Source: an uncultured Bacilli bacterium
GTDB lineage: Bacteria > Bacillota_I > Bacilli_A > RF39 > UBA660
Length of the DNA stretch: 17,898 bases
Assembly (NCBI GenBank): GCA_934167785.1
Contig: CAKPLX010000020.1
Coordinates: forward strand, 1 to 17,898
Direction of reading: 5' to 3'
Shown: positions 1 through 7,198 of the stretch, one piece after another
Numbering within the stretch: position 1 is the first letter of the stretch
How the letters are laid out: each line of letters starts with the position of its first letter
Notes under the pieces: generated by a model
The model's input: the letters and a program-made list of their open reading frames with translations, nothing else
The model's database searches: none
Told to the model about the DNA's origin: nothing
Made by a program: the position numbers and the translations under genes

Positions 1-1061
1 TTAATTTCTAAGGTTGAATTTTTATAAACTTTAAGAATCTCAGGCATTAAAGTATGAATTCTTTTCTTAGTTAAAGCGGAAACAAATACGATAGGAACAT
101 AAGATAAAAATTGAAATTCATTTCTCATTAAAGTAGTAAAACTTTTAATATCATTTTTATCATTTACAGTATCCCATTTATTAACGACTAAGACAAGTGG
201 TTTTCCAGCCTCTAGAGCATAACTAGCAATATGTTTATCGTGTTCAATAATTCCTTCTTCAGCATTAATGACAATACAACAAACATCGCTTCTTTCAATT
301 GCTTTCATACTTCGAATAACACTATACTTTTCAATACTTTCATAAACTTTCCCTTTTTTTCGAAGCCCAGCAGTATCAATTACAACATAGTCTTTTCCCT
401 CATATCGAAATTCTGTATCTACAGCATCTCTAGTTGTTCCAGCAACATTGCTAACAATTGCCTTTTCTTCATTAAGAAGAGCATTCACTAAACTACTTTT
501 CCCAACATTAGGTCTTCCAATAAAACAGAATTTAATCTTGTCTTCACTATACTCAATTTCAGGAATAGGTTTAAAATCTTGAACAACCTTATCTAATAAT
601 TCTTGGAAGCCAATATTATGCTCTCCACTTACTCCAATAACATTTTCAAAACCAAGTTCATAAAATTGATAAATATTTTCCACTCTATTTTCATTATCGA
701 TTTTATTCACAGCAACCACGACATCTTTGCCGCTTTTTCGAAGCATATCTCGAATAACATAATCATTTTTTGTAATATCTTCTTTACCATCTACAACAAA
801 AATAATAACATCAGCTTCATCTATTGCAATACTAGCCTGCATTCGAATTTCATCATTAAAAGTATCATCTCCAACATCAATACCACCAGTATCAATCAAA
901 TGAAAAGAATAATCTAAATATTTAGCATCTCCATAAATTCTATCTCTTGTAACACCAGGAGTATCTTCAATAATAGAAATCTTTTTTCCAACTAACCGAT
1001 TAAAAATAGTACTCTTTCCAACATTAGGTCTTCCAACTAAACAAACAGTAGGCATTCTCAT
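1..1061 (-). CDS. der: GTPase Der (EngA), C-terminus cut off by window edge
   Basis: Tandem-GTPase ribosome assembly factor that acts on the 50S subunit. About 353 codons are present. The family is usually near 436 residues, so roughly the last 80 (most of the KH-like domain) lie outside the window. Two complete G domains can be read on the minus strand: the first begins [18 protein letters not shown] and continues to [12 protein letters not shown] and NKID; the second has [30 protein letters not shown] and NKWD. Both P-loops are intact. I chose the ATG at 1061 because GGTGAT lies six bases upstream; a second ATG two codons later (1055) is possible. It follows the hypothetical gene at 1079-1501 by 17 bases, so they are probably co-transcribed with engB, another ribosome-assembly GTPase. 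It is truncated by the window only, with no frameshift seen. Confidence 0.96.
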   Translation of the reverse strand, partial: MRMPTVCLVGRPNVGKSTIFNRLVGKKISIIEDTPGVTRDRIYGDAKYLDYSFHLIDTGGIDVGDDTFNDEIRMQASIAIDEADVIIFVVDGKEDITKNDYVIRDMLRKSGKDVVVAVNKIDNENRVENIYQFYELGFENVIGVSGEHNIGFQELLDKVVQDFKPIPEIEYSEDKIKFCFIGRPNVGKSSLVNALLNEEKAIVSNVAGTTRDAVDTEFRYEGKDYVVIDTAGLRKKGKVYESIEKYSVIRSMKAIERSDVCCIVINAEEGIIEHDKHIASYALEAGKPLVLVVNKWDTVNDKNDIKSFTTLMRNEFQFLSYVPIVFVSALTKKRIHTLMPEILKVYKNSTLEI

Positions 1062-1078
1062 TTTATCATCACCACTTT

Positions 1079-1501
1079 CTATAAACGTATCCCTTTTTCC
1101 ATAATCTCTATACATTCACTATCTTTATATATAATGGGACTATCCACCACTCTATCATAAGTTTTATAATATTTTCCTTGATAATAATAAATATCTTTTA
1201 AGGTATTAATAACACTCTCTTCTACCTCTACTAAAAAAACACAATCTAAATGAAAATGAATTCTTAAATTAATCTCTTCAAAATAGTCATAAATTTCTCT
1301 TAATTCAATAATCATTCCATATAATGGATCATAATAAATTTCTACATCAATTAATCCATGAATAGGATATTTCTTTAGCAAATTTTTTAAAATTTCTTGA
1401 AACAATTCTTCAATACAAGATTTATTAAAAGCATCAAAATTTTCTAATTTATTTTTAAAAATCTTAACAACATAACAGTCATCTAATTTTTTTATTATCA
1501 T
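1079..1501 (-). CDS. Hypothetical protein between engB and der
   Basis: I do not recognise this 140-residue protein. It has no signal peptide, no membrane segment and no catalytic motif that I can name. It is acidic and rich in Tyr, Ile and Glu, with a predicted alternation of beta strands and helices: a strand at the start ([13 protein letters not shown]), a helix at about 27-45 ([16 protein letters not shown]), then strands around [15 protein letters not shown] and CVFLVEVEE. It looks like a small alpha/beta cytosolic protein. The ATG at 1501 has AGGTGA six bases upstream. It sits 45 bases after engB and 17 before der in the same direction, which suggests co-expression with two ribosome-assembly GTPases. 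Any role in ribosome biogenesis is guilt by association only. Confidence 0.8.
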   Translation of the reverse strand: MIIKKLDDCYVVKIFKNKLENFDAFNKSCIEELFQEILKNLLKKYPIHGLIDVEIYYDPLYGMIIELREIYDYFEEINLRIHFHLDCVFLVEVEESVINTLKDIYYYQGKYYKTYDRVVDSPIIYKDSECIEIMEKGIRL

Positions 1502-1546
1502 CCATCTTCACCTGATGTAATGTATTCTAAAACAAAAATTAGGTGC

Positions 1547-2134
1547 CTAAGATTGAATGACTTCTAAAATTTTATCATGAACCTCTTGCTTTCCAACCTT
1601 ACTAACTGCCGAAAATAAAATCATTCCATCACTATCTACCATATTTAGAGTATCACGAATAATTTTTTTATTCTTCTCAATACTATTTCGACTTACTTTA
1701 TCACTTTTTGTTGCAATAATCGTAACAGGGATATGATAATATTTTAAATATTCATACATTAAGACATCATCATTAGTAGGTTTATGTCGAAAATCAACTA
1801 ACATGAAAACCGATTTCAACATCTTCCTTTCTTTTAAGTAATCTTCTATAATTAAACCAAATTTATTTTTTAGACTTTTACTTACCCGAGCAAACCCATA
1901 TCCAGGAACATCTACTAAATAAAAACTTTCATTAATAAAATAAAAATTAAGTGTCTGGGTTTTTCCGGGAATAGAACTAATTCTAGCTAAACTTTTACGA
2001 TTAACAAGAGTATTAATAAAACTACTCTTTCCTACATTACTTCTACCAACAAGGAGAAATTCAGGGTACTTTTCTTCAGGGTACTGACTTCTTCTAACTG
2101 CCGAAGTAGTAAATTTTACACTTGTAATTTTCAT
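1547..2134 (-). CDS. engB: Ribosome biogenesis GTP-binding protein EngB (YsxC/YihA)
   Basis: Single-domain TrmE-Era-type GTPase needed for late assembly of the 50S subunit; 195 residues, the usual family length. Motifs with the start used here: G1 GRSNVGKS at 30-37, G2 Thr in GKTQT at 57-61, G3 DVPG at 75-78, G4 TKSD at 142-145 and G5 around SAVSK at 175-179. The whole chain resembles Bacillus subtilis YsxC (for example ISSIPGKTQTLNFY and VDVPGYGFARVSKS). An upstream in-frame ATG at 2188 would add 18 residues, but I reject it: the promoter -10 box (2160-2165) lies inside that extension, while GGAGGAGAG sits just before the ATG at 2134. It heads a probable engB - hypothetical - der unit. Confidence 0.96.
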   Translation of the reverse strand: MKITSVKFTTSAVRRSQYPEEKYPEFLLVGRSNVGKSSFINTLVNRKSLARISSIPGKTQTLNFYFINESFYLVDVPGYGFARVSKSLKNKFGLIIEDYLKERKMLKSVFMLVDFRHKPTNDDVLMYEYLKYYHIPVTIIATKSDKVSRNSIEKNKKIIRDTLNMVDSDGMILFSAVSKVGKQEVHDKILEVIQS

Positions 2135-2159
2135 AAATATACTCTCCTCCAACGCACTC

Positions 2160-2188
2160 ATTATATCAAAAAAAGATAAATTAGGCAA
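2160..2188 (-). promoter_or_regulatory. Sigma-A-type promoter of engB
   Basis: On the minus strand TTGCCT (2183-2188) is followed by 17 bases and then TATAAT (2160-2165). Transcription would begin near 2153, some 20 bases before the start codon at 2134, leaving just enough leader for the GGAGGAGAG ribosome binding site. This placement settles the engB start codon. Confidence 0.75.
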
Positions 2189-2244
2189 ATTTCTATTTTT
2201 TTCTTCTTATTATTTACAAAAAATACTTACCAATATTTATCTAT

Positions 2245-2901
2245 TTAATAAGAATAATCTAAAGAAGTATTTTCTTCTCTAACTACTATTCCAAGTAAAC
2301 TAACCAACATTAAAGCTTGTCTCTCATTAACGATTATTCCCTTAATATCATTAGAACTAACAGCAATATTAGAAATATTACAGGAACTAAAATCAATATC
2401 CTTTAACGAAGTATTTAGAAATTCACATCCATCAAAATTAATTTCTTTAAAAGATATATTTTTAAGTTTAGTATTAATGAATCTTCCCTCCCTAAAAAGA
2501 CTGAAATTAACCTCTAAAACATCTATTCTACTATCCGAAAAATTAATATAATCACATTTACAATCATCAAATAAAACATCTTTAATGCTACTCATCATAT
2601 AGTTAGTACTTCCTAAATTACAATACTTAAAACAAACTCGATGGATACTTTTTTCTGAAAAGTCAACTCCCATTAAATTACAATTCTCAAAAACACAATC
2701 AATAAAATCACAATTTTTAACTATAATACTTGAAAAGTCAACATTCTTAAAATAGCATCCATTAATTTCTAAATCATTTAGACTATTATTTAATTTTTCA
2801 TCATGAACAAAAATATCAATTAAATTCTCTTGATTACTAACTTTCTGACAAGAAGTTTCTTTTATATATTTTTTTATCTTAGGTTCAATCCTCTTTTTCA
2901 T
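2245..2901 (-). CDS. Pentapeptide-repeat protein
   Basis: 218 residues. After a basic N-terminus (MKKRIEPKIKKYIKE) and a variable stretch, residues about 44-180 follow the five-residue pattern with a central Phe/Leu and small or polar flanks: YFKNV DFSSI, NCDFIDCVFENCNLMGVDF, VLFDDCKCDYINFSD, ISFKEINFDGCEFLN and IDFSSCNISN. Such repeats fold as a right-handed quadrilateral beta-helix. The ending KGIIVNERQALMLVSLLGIVV matches the C-terminal helix common in stand-alone Bacillota pentapeptide proteins of the McbG/YjbI kind. It is probably cytosolic, since there is no signal peptide. Some members mimic DNA and protect gyrase, but nothing here shows that. ATG 2901 follows GAGGGG at four bases. It has its own promoter, separated from yugP by a terminator. 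Confidence 0.85.
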   Translation of the reverse strand: MKKRIEPKIKKYIKETSCQKVSNQENLIDIFVHDEKLNNSLNDLEINGCYFKNVDFSSIIVKNCDFIDCVFENCNLMGVDFSEKSIHRVCFKYCNLGSTNYMMSSIKDVLFDDCKCDYINFSDSRIDVLEVNFSLFREGRFINTKLKNISFKEINFDGCEFLNTSLKDIDFSSCNISNIAVSSNDIKGIIVNERQALMLVSLLGIVVREENTSLDYSY

Positions 2902-2927
2902 CTTTCCCCTCTTTTCCTTTTTAATAT

Positions 2928-2956
2928 ATAATAAAATATACTAAAAAAATAGACAA
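2928..2956 (-). promoter_or_regulatory. Promoter of the pentapeptide-repeat gene, overlapping a terminator stem
   Basis: On the minus strand TTGTCT (2951-2956), 17 bases, then TATTAT (2928-2933). The -35 box is the last six bases of the 3' arm of the terminator hairpin at 2951-2982, so the end of one unit and the promoter of the next share sequence. Confidence 0.6.
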
Positions 2957-2982
2957 ACTTAGGAAAGATCTTAAATTTGTCT
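2943..2982 (-). terminator. Intrinsic terminator of the cysS-yugP unit
   Basis: Inverted repeat 2951-2961 / 2972-2982. The minus-strand RNA forms an 11-pair stem (AGACAAATTTA with TAAGTTTGTCT, one G-U wobble) with a 10-base loop, followed by A and seven U at 2943-2950. It lies about 50 bases past the yugP stop. A shorter U run on the other side could act in the plus direction, but no plus gene ends here. Confidence 0.8.
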
Positions 2983-3030
2983 TAATTTTTCTGATATCTA
3001 AATAACTTTTTCCACATACTTTGTGGGAAT

Positions 3031-3732
3031 TTAATCATCTCTTCTATTATTACTTAATATAATTAATAACATTCTAAGCATTTGCAACAAAGTATTAGCA
3101 ACAGAAGCCACATAAGTCATAGCCGCTGTAAAAAGCATTGATTTAACACCACTAGCATCTTTATTATCTACCAAATTTAAATTAACCAATTCTTTTTTTG
3201 CTCTATGTGAAGCATTAAATTCAACAGGTAACGTAACCAACTGAAAGATTAAAATTGTACATAAAAGAATAAAACCAGCCATTGCGAGATGAAAAGAACC
3301 AAATAAAAGTCCAATCATGACAACAAAATATCCCAATTTTGAACAAATATTAACAGTAGGAATAAACGCATGTCTAAATCTCAAAAATTTATACCCTACT
3401 TTATCTTGAATAGCATGTCCACATTCATGAGCAGCAACTGCAATTGAGGCAATGCTACTATCTTTATAAACATCCGTCGACAAATTAACAGTTTTATTGG
3501 ATGGATTATAATGATCACTAAGAGTACCAGCAACTTCATTTATTTGGACGTCTTCAAGCCCATTTGCATCCAGTATCTTTCTAGCAACTTCTTTTCCTGT
3601 AACCATTTTTGAAACACTAATCTTTTTATACTTATTATAACTTCCTTTAACCCCAATTTCAGCAATTAAAGTAATAATAAATCCAATTACCACTAAAATA
3701 TATGTGGGATCAAAATAATATCCATATCCCAT
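3031..3732 (-). CDS. yugP: YugP-type membrane zinc metallopeptidase
   Basis: Member of the neutral zinc metallopeptidase 2 family (PF04298), a membrane protease of unknown substrate in Bacillota; 233 residues, a usual length. A membrane segment lies near residues 8-26 (YILVVIGFIITLIAEIG). The zinc motif HECGH is at 102-106, and a downstream Glu at about 171 in LPVEFNASHRA is the likely third metal ligand. Further hydrophobic segments are at about 130-165 and 205-227. A GTG at 3741 extends the frame by three codons, but that GTG is part of the AGGTGAT ribosome binding site, so I take ATG 3732. That binding site overlaps the cysS stop codon, so the two genes are probably translationally coupled. 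Confidence 0.93.
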   Translation of the reverse strand: MGYGYYFDPTYILVVIGFIITLIAEIGVKGSYNKYKKISVSKMVTGKEVARKILDANGLEDVQINEVAGTLSDHYNPSNKTVNLSTDVYKDSSIASIAVAAHECGHAIQDKVGYKFLRFRHAFIPTVNICSKLGYFVVMIGLLFGSFHLAMAGFILLCTILIFQLVTLPVEFNASHRAKKELVNLNLVDNKDASGVKSMLFTAAMTYVASVANTLLQMLRMLLIILSNNRRDD

Positions 3733-3741
3733 AATTATCAC

Positions 3742-5142
3742 CTACTTTACAATTTCATATATAGTACCTTCTCTAGTATCTTTAATCATAATTCCTTTAT
3801 GCATCAACTCTTCTCTTATTTTATCCGCTTCCTCAAACTTCTTTTCCTTTTTATATTTACATCTTTTCTCTATCATTTCATCAATATAATTCTTTAACTC
3901 ACTATCTATATCAGTATTTTTTTCCACCAATAAATCAAGAGATAAAACTTGATCAAAATCACTAATAATTTTTCTTTTTGTTTGGTCATTAATAGAACTA
4001 TCTTTCAAAACATCATACAAAAGAGTAATACAACTAGAAGTATTTAAATCATTCTCTAAATTGGCACCAAACTTATCATGATATTCCTTAAATTTAATTT
4101 TATTGATCTTTCCATCACTAGACAAATTTGCAATCTTTCTTTTTAATTTATTATACTCTTTTGAGGCACCATCTAATATCTCATAACTAAAAGTTAAAGC
4201 ATTATGATAATAACTATTTAAACATAAATATCGATAAGCAAGAGGATCATACCCTTTTTCTTCTAACAGATCAACTGTTAAAAATTCCCCTTTACTCTTA
4301 CTCATTTTCCCATTCTTATCATTCAAAAATCCAAAATGAACCCAATAATTACACCATTTATGTCCTAAATATGCCTCACTTTGAGCAATCTCATTTGTAT
4401 GATGAGGGAATATCGCATCTTCAGCCCCACAATGAATATCTAAGTATTCTCCTAAATATTTAATACTAATCCCTGAACACTCAATATGCCATCCAGGATA
4501 TCCTCTCCCCCATGGACTATCCCATTGCATCTCTTGATTATTAAATTTAGAATTTGTAAACCACAAACCAAAATCAAAAGGGTTCTTCTTAGAAGTATCC
4601 TCTTTAATATCTTCTCTAACAGCAATCATTAAATCATCAGCATTTCTACCAGATAAATGATAATAATCCTTATATTTAGAAGTATCATAATAAACATTAC
4701 CATCACTAATATAAGCATAACCATTATCTAATAATTTAGAAATAATCTTAATATATTCCTCAATATTATCTGTAGCAGGGCTAACAATACTAGGCCATTT
4801 GATATTTAATCTCTCACAATCCTTTTTAAAACAATCAGTATAGTATTTAGCCACTTCCCAAGAACTTTTATGTTCTCTTTTCGCAGCAACCATCATTTTA
4901 TCTTCACCAGAATCCCCATCACCAACTAAATGACCAACATCAGTAATATTCATTACCCTAGTAACATCATAACCTAAGTATCTCAAAGCCTTTTCTAAAA
5001 TATCTTCTGAAATGTATGTTCTCAAATTCCCAATATGAGCATAATGATACACTGTAGGTCCACAAGTATACATCTTAACCTTTTTTCCATCTCTAGGAAT
5101 AAATTCCTCTACTTTCTTATTTAAAGTATTATATATCTTCAT
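3742..5142 (-). CDS. cysS: Cysteine--tRNA ligase
   Basis: Class I aminoacyl-tRNA synthetase that charges tRNA-Cys in the cytosol; 466 residues, full length. The HIGH motif appears as HIGN at 36-39 in YTCGPTVYHYAHIGNLRTYI. The KMSKS loop is at 279-283. The zinc and cysteine-selecting ligands are Cys27, Cys222 (WHIECSG), His247 and Glu251 (PHHTNE). The C-terminal DALR-like and anticodon-binding region is present (KRCKYKKEKKFEEADKIREE). The frame also has a TTG directly before the ATG; I use ATG 5142, seven bases after AGGAGG. The leader is only some tens of bases long and holds no T-box, which many Bacillota cysS genes have. The gene overlaps the ribosome binding site of yugP. Confidence 0.97.
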   Translation of the reverse strand: MKIYNTLNKKVEEFIPRDGKKVKMYTCGPTVYHYAHIGNLRTYISEDILEKALRYLGYDVTRVMNITDVGHLVGDGDSGEDKMMVAAKREHKSSWEVAKYYTDCFKKDCERLNIKWPSIVSPATDNIEEYIKIISKLLDNGYAYISDGNVYYDTSKYKDYYHLSGRNADDLMIAVREDIKEDTSKKNPFDFGLWFTNSKFNNQEMQWDSPWGRGYPGWHIECSGISIKYLGEYLDIHCGAEDAIFPHHTNEIAQSEAYLGHKWCNYWVHFGFLNDKNGKMSKSKGEFLTVDLLEEKGYDPLAYRYLCLNSYYHNALTFSYEILDGASKEYNKLKRKIANLSSDGKINKIKFKEYHDKFGANLENDLNTSSCITLLYDVLKDSSINDQTKRKIISDFDQVLSLDLLVEKNTDIDSELKNYIDEMIEKRCKYKKEKKFEEADKIREELMHKGIMIKDTREGTIYEIVK

Positions 5143-5160
5143 CAAAGAACCTCCTAATTC

Positions 5161-5166
5161 ATTATA
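5161..5166 (-). promoter_or_regulatory. Probable -10 box of cysS
   Basis: TATAAT on the minus strand about 19 bases before the cysS start codon. I see no good -35 at 16-18 bases (the 17-base position reads TAAGTA), so this is a partial promoter call. Confidence 0.4.
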
Positions 5167-5197
5167 TACTTTTATTCAAAAAATACTTATTTTTCTT

Positions 5198-5237
5198 AAA
5201 ATCAAAATAAACATATAAATCTCTTTATATGTTTATT
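5198..5237 (-). terminator. Perfect AT-only hairpin after the second effector gene
   Basis: AATAAACATATAAA (5206-5219) and its exact reverse complement (5224-5237) enclose the loop TCTC: a perfect 14-base-pair stem, almost wholly A-T. On the minus strand the hairpin is followed by the interrupted T run TTGATTTT. It sits 45 bases past the stop of the gene at 5282-6610 and before the cysS promoter, where a terminator of the secretion island is expected. The weak U run lowers certainty. Confidence 0.55.
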
Positions 5238-5281
5238 ATATAAAATTTTTTTAAAATATGCAAATGCCGCTTAATTTGTTG

Positions 5282-6610
5282 CTACTTTTTATTACTCCAC
5301 CAAGCCTTCGTTCTATAAAGTTCATTTCCATCTGCATCTAAATATAATATTGAATTTCCTTTATCTAAATTACTGATTTTGGAAAATTCCTCCTTATACT
5401 TCCCAGAATCCTGCAGCTTAGAATAATATGAATTTATTACTTTTCCAGAACTATCAAATGTTACTGCATTGGTAAGTACATTATCTTTACTGGAGTCAAA
5501 ATAGTATATATCAACAGATCCGTCTTGGTGTACTAATTGGATTGAATCACTAAAATCGATACTTGTTGGTAAATTACTGAAACCTTCTTTTCCTACACGT
5601 TTTGATTGGATATCCAAAGGGGTGATAGGAGTTATTGGTTTTCCTTCACTATTATAAAAATGTTGAACATCATCTTCAACAACTAGCTTAGAACCATCGG
5701 GATATGATTGAGAATTTGATTCAGAATTATCAGATTTTGCAGGTGTTTTTTTGCTGCTTACAGCCTTTCCTTTCGATGCAATTTCATCACCAAAAGGATC
5801 AAATAAACGATTTGCTCCTGGCATAGTACTACCCTCGTCAGAGTCATTATTAAATTTATCTTTTGAAATAACATTACCAGTAGCTATATCATAGTTAACT
5901 TTCCATGTGCCTTCAGAATCTTTTTGGTAATATTCTCCACTCCCGATAAGATTTTGCTTATTTAATTTTTCATATTCCTTTTTTGTATTTTCATCCGTCC
6001 AGCCCATTGGTTGATAATTGCCATTAGAATCTTTTTGCCAAATAGAATATGTTCCATTTTCCCCTTTTTCAAATTTTAAAGTTTCATCTGTCCAAAAATC
6101 TTTTAAAATTTTATCTTCAGCGATAAAATTTCCATTAGCAGCATCAGAAGATGTGCGTGCAATGTTCAATGTTAATTTAGAAGTATCAAAATTACTATTA
6201 AGCTTATTTAAAACATAATCTTTCCCGTAAATGTTGGTAAGTCTTTCTAAATCATTGATTTTATCTCCAGCATTTTCTGCATTTATTATAAGTTTTTCTG
6301 CTTTAGAATGGATTTTATTTGTTATTTCAATGGCATTAACTATGTAGTCATTTAAAGTTTGAATCTTATTTTTAAGAACATCTTGACCAGTTATTTTCCA
6401 TCTAATAGTATGATAAATATTATTACCAGAATTATCAGTATGACTAAAAAATTCTTCTTTAATTTGATCATTAAAATTTGCAAGTTCATCACACGCATTA
6501 CTTATTTCTTGAGTGTTATTTTGAATTGAATCACAAATTGAGTTAAAATTACTCACATTAGTCTCTAAATTATTCAAACATTCTTTAATTCCATTAACAT
6601 CTAAAGTCAT
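5282..6610 (-). CDS. Putative T7SS effector 2 with unrecognised C-terminal tip
   Basis: 442 residues, no signal peptide. Residues 1-250 are about 80% identical by eye to the start of the effector at 7199-9394: two long helices (about 4-52 and 72-125) joined by a turn with FFSHTDNSG and IYHTIRWKITGQ, then a conserved segment with ARTSSDAANGNFIAEDK, SIWQKDSNGNY and MGWT. A Ser/Lys/Asn linker follows (about 250-302). The tip (303-442) is different: short beta-like units around YPDGSKLVVEDD, HFYNSEGKPI, LVHQDGSVDIYYFDSS, FDSSGKVINSYYS and LYLDADGNELY, ending AWWSNKK. I do not recognise the tip and see no catalytic motif. The arrangement of conserved helical trunk, linker and variable tip is that of LXG/WXG polymorphic effectors, though the trunk does not clearly match the LXG family. 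ATG 6610 follows AAAGGAG. The gene lies 30 bases behind a small helical gene, a likely partner. Confidence 0.8.
   Translation of the reverse strand: MTLDVNGIKECLNNLETNVSNFNSICDSIQNNTQEISNACDELANFNDQIKEEFFSHTDNSGNNIYHTIRWKITGQDVLKNKIQTLNDYIVNAIEITNKIHSKAEKLIINAENAGDKINDLERLTNIYGKDYVLNKLNSNFDTSKLTLNIARTSSDAANGNFIAEDKILKDFWTDETLKFEKGENGTYSIWQKDSNGNYQPMGWTDENTKKEYEKLNKQNLIGSGEYYQKDSEGTWKVNYDIATGNVISKDKFNNDSDEGSTMPGANRLFDPFGDEIASKGKAVSSKKTPAKSDNSESNSQSYPDGSKLVVEDDVQHFYNSEGKPITPITPLDIQSKRVGKEGFSNLPTSIDFSDSIQLVHQDGSVDIYYFDSSKDNVLTNAVTFDSSGKVINSYYSKLQDSGKYKEEFSKISNLDKGNSILYLDADGNELYRTKAWWSNKK
5861..6610 (-). repeat. Long direct repeat, copy 2 (shared effector trunk)
   Basis: Codons 1-250 of effector 2 match codons 1-251 of the effector at 7199-9394 with about 50 amino-acid differences and one single-residue indel. 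Many stretches are identical in DNA too, for example around the AGAACATCTTGACCAGTTAT text near 6380. Same orientation, about 2.0 kb between copies. Confidence 0.85.
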
Positions 6611-6640
6611 AAATTCACTCCTTTCTTTTTTTTATATTCT

Positions 6641-6946
6641 TTATTTTGTTTCCTTTGTAATTTCAAGCCAATTTCCAACAGTTAAGTCATTAGATGTAAT
6701 ACTACTACATTTTTCAGAAATATTAGACACTAAACTATCTAAACGTTCAATTTGCTCTTTGAAAAAATTTATATTCTTTTCAGAATATTCTGTATAATAA
6801 TAATTTTTTAAATTTGCAATATCTGTTTCCATTGCATCAACTAAACTTTTTAAGTTACTAGATAAATTTTGAAAATTTTCACTATTAATATTGTTAGTAA
6901 TTATATCTCTTTGAGAAGTAACTTGTTCTTGAGTAACAATATTCAT
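6641..6946 (-). CDS. Small helical-hairpin protein, likely partner of effector 2
   Basis: 101 residues from the ATG at 6946, which has AAGGAA upstream; the longer frame from 7015 would add 23 residues with no ribosome binding site. It is almost wholly helical: a helix at about 8-45 (QRDIITNNI through LKSLVDAMETDIANLKN), a turn near YYYTEYSEKN, and a second helix to about 85 (FFKEQIERLDSLVSNISEKCS). Size and fold match WXG100 proteins and the LXG-associated helical (Lap) partners, but there is no W-x-G; the single Trp is near the C-terminus (GNWLEIT). It lies between the two effectors and 30 bases before effector 2, so I infer a chaperone or co-secreted partner of effector 2. An immunity protein for the upstream effector is possible but less likely, because the fold looks like a secretion partner. 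Confidence 0.75.
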   Translation of the reverse strand: MNIVTQEQVTSQRDIITNNINSENFQNLSSNLKSLVDAMETDIANLKNYYYTEYSEKNINFFKEQIERLDSLVSNISEKCSSITSNDLTVGNWLEITKETK

Positions 6947-6986
6947 CTTTTTTCCTTCTTTCCTTTCAATATTTTGAAAAAGTATA

Positions 6987-7015
6987 TATCTATTAAAATA
7001 TATACCAATTATCAA
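6987..7015 (-). promoter_or_regulatory. Possible promoter of the small helical gene and effector 2
   Basis: In the 252-base AT-rich gap after the first effector, the minus strand has TTGATA (7010-7015), 17 bases, TAGATA (6987-6992), about 40 bases before ATG 6946. Such matches are common in AT-rich DNA, so this is weak. I see no clear terminator and nothing else in the gap. Confidence 0.3.
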
Positions 7016-7198
7016 TAGATTAAATAGTCCTTTTTAATAACCATAATATTAAATATTTTACATAAAAATTATATTTATATATATTTAGTTTCGTATTTCC
7101 TATTCTATTTCTATAGGTGATTAATTTAAAAATAAGAATTAATCTTGATAATATAAAAAATAGTCGATATATTAAATAAAATTTAAAAGACTATGAAG

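Noticed and set aside
231..917. Open frames on the plus strand at 231-491 and 603-917
   Set aside because: They are antisense to der, have low-complexity Asn/Ile/Phe composition and no ribosome binding site; they are shadows of the AT-rich gene.
1535..1552. Small inverted repeat (TTAGGCACCTAA, then T run) at the engB stop as a terminator
   Set aside because: Only four to five pairs with a tiny loop; too weak to separate engB from the next gene.
2135..2188. Longer N-terminus for EngB from ATG 2188
   Set aside because: The consensus promoter -10 lies inside it, and the family start and strong ribosome binding site point to 2134.
2245..2901. Quinolone resistance (Qnr) protein
   Set aside because: It shares only the general pentapeptide-repeat pattern; nothing seen is specific to Qnr.
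5143..5281. T-box riboswitch upstream of cysS
   Set aside because: The space is too short, the only hairpin belongs to the preceding unit, and no T-box consensus or antiterminator pairing is seen.
6641..6946. Immunity protein for the phosphodiester glycosidase effector
   Set aside because: Its helical-hairpin form and tight spacing to effector 2 fit a secretion partner better; kept only as an alternative.
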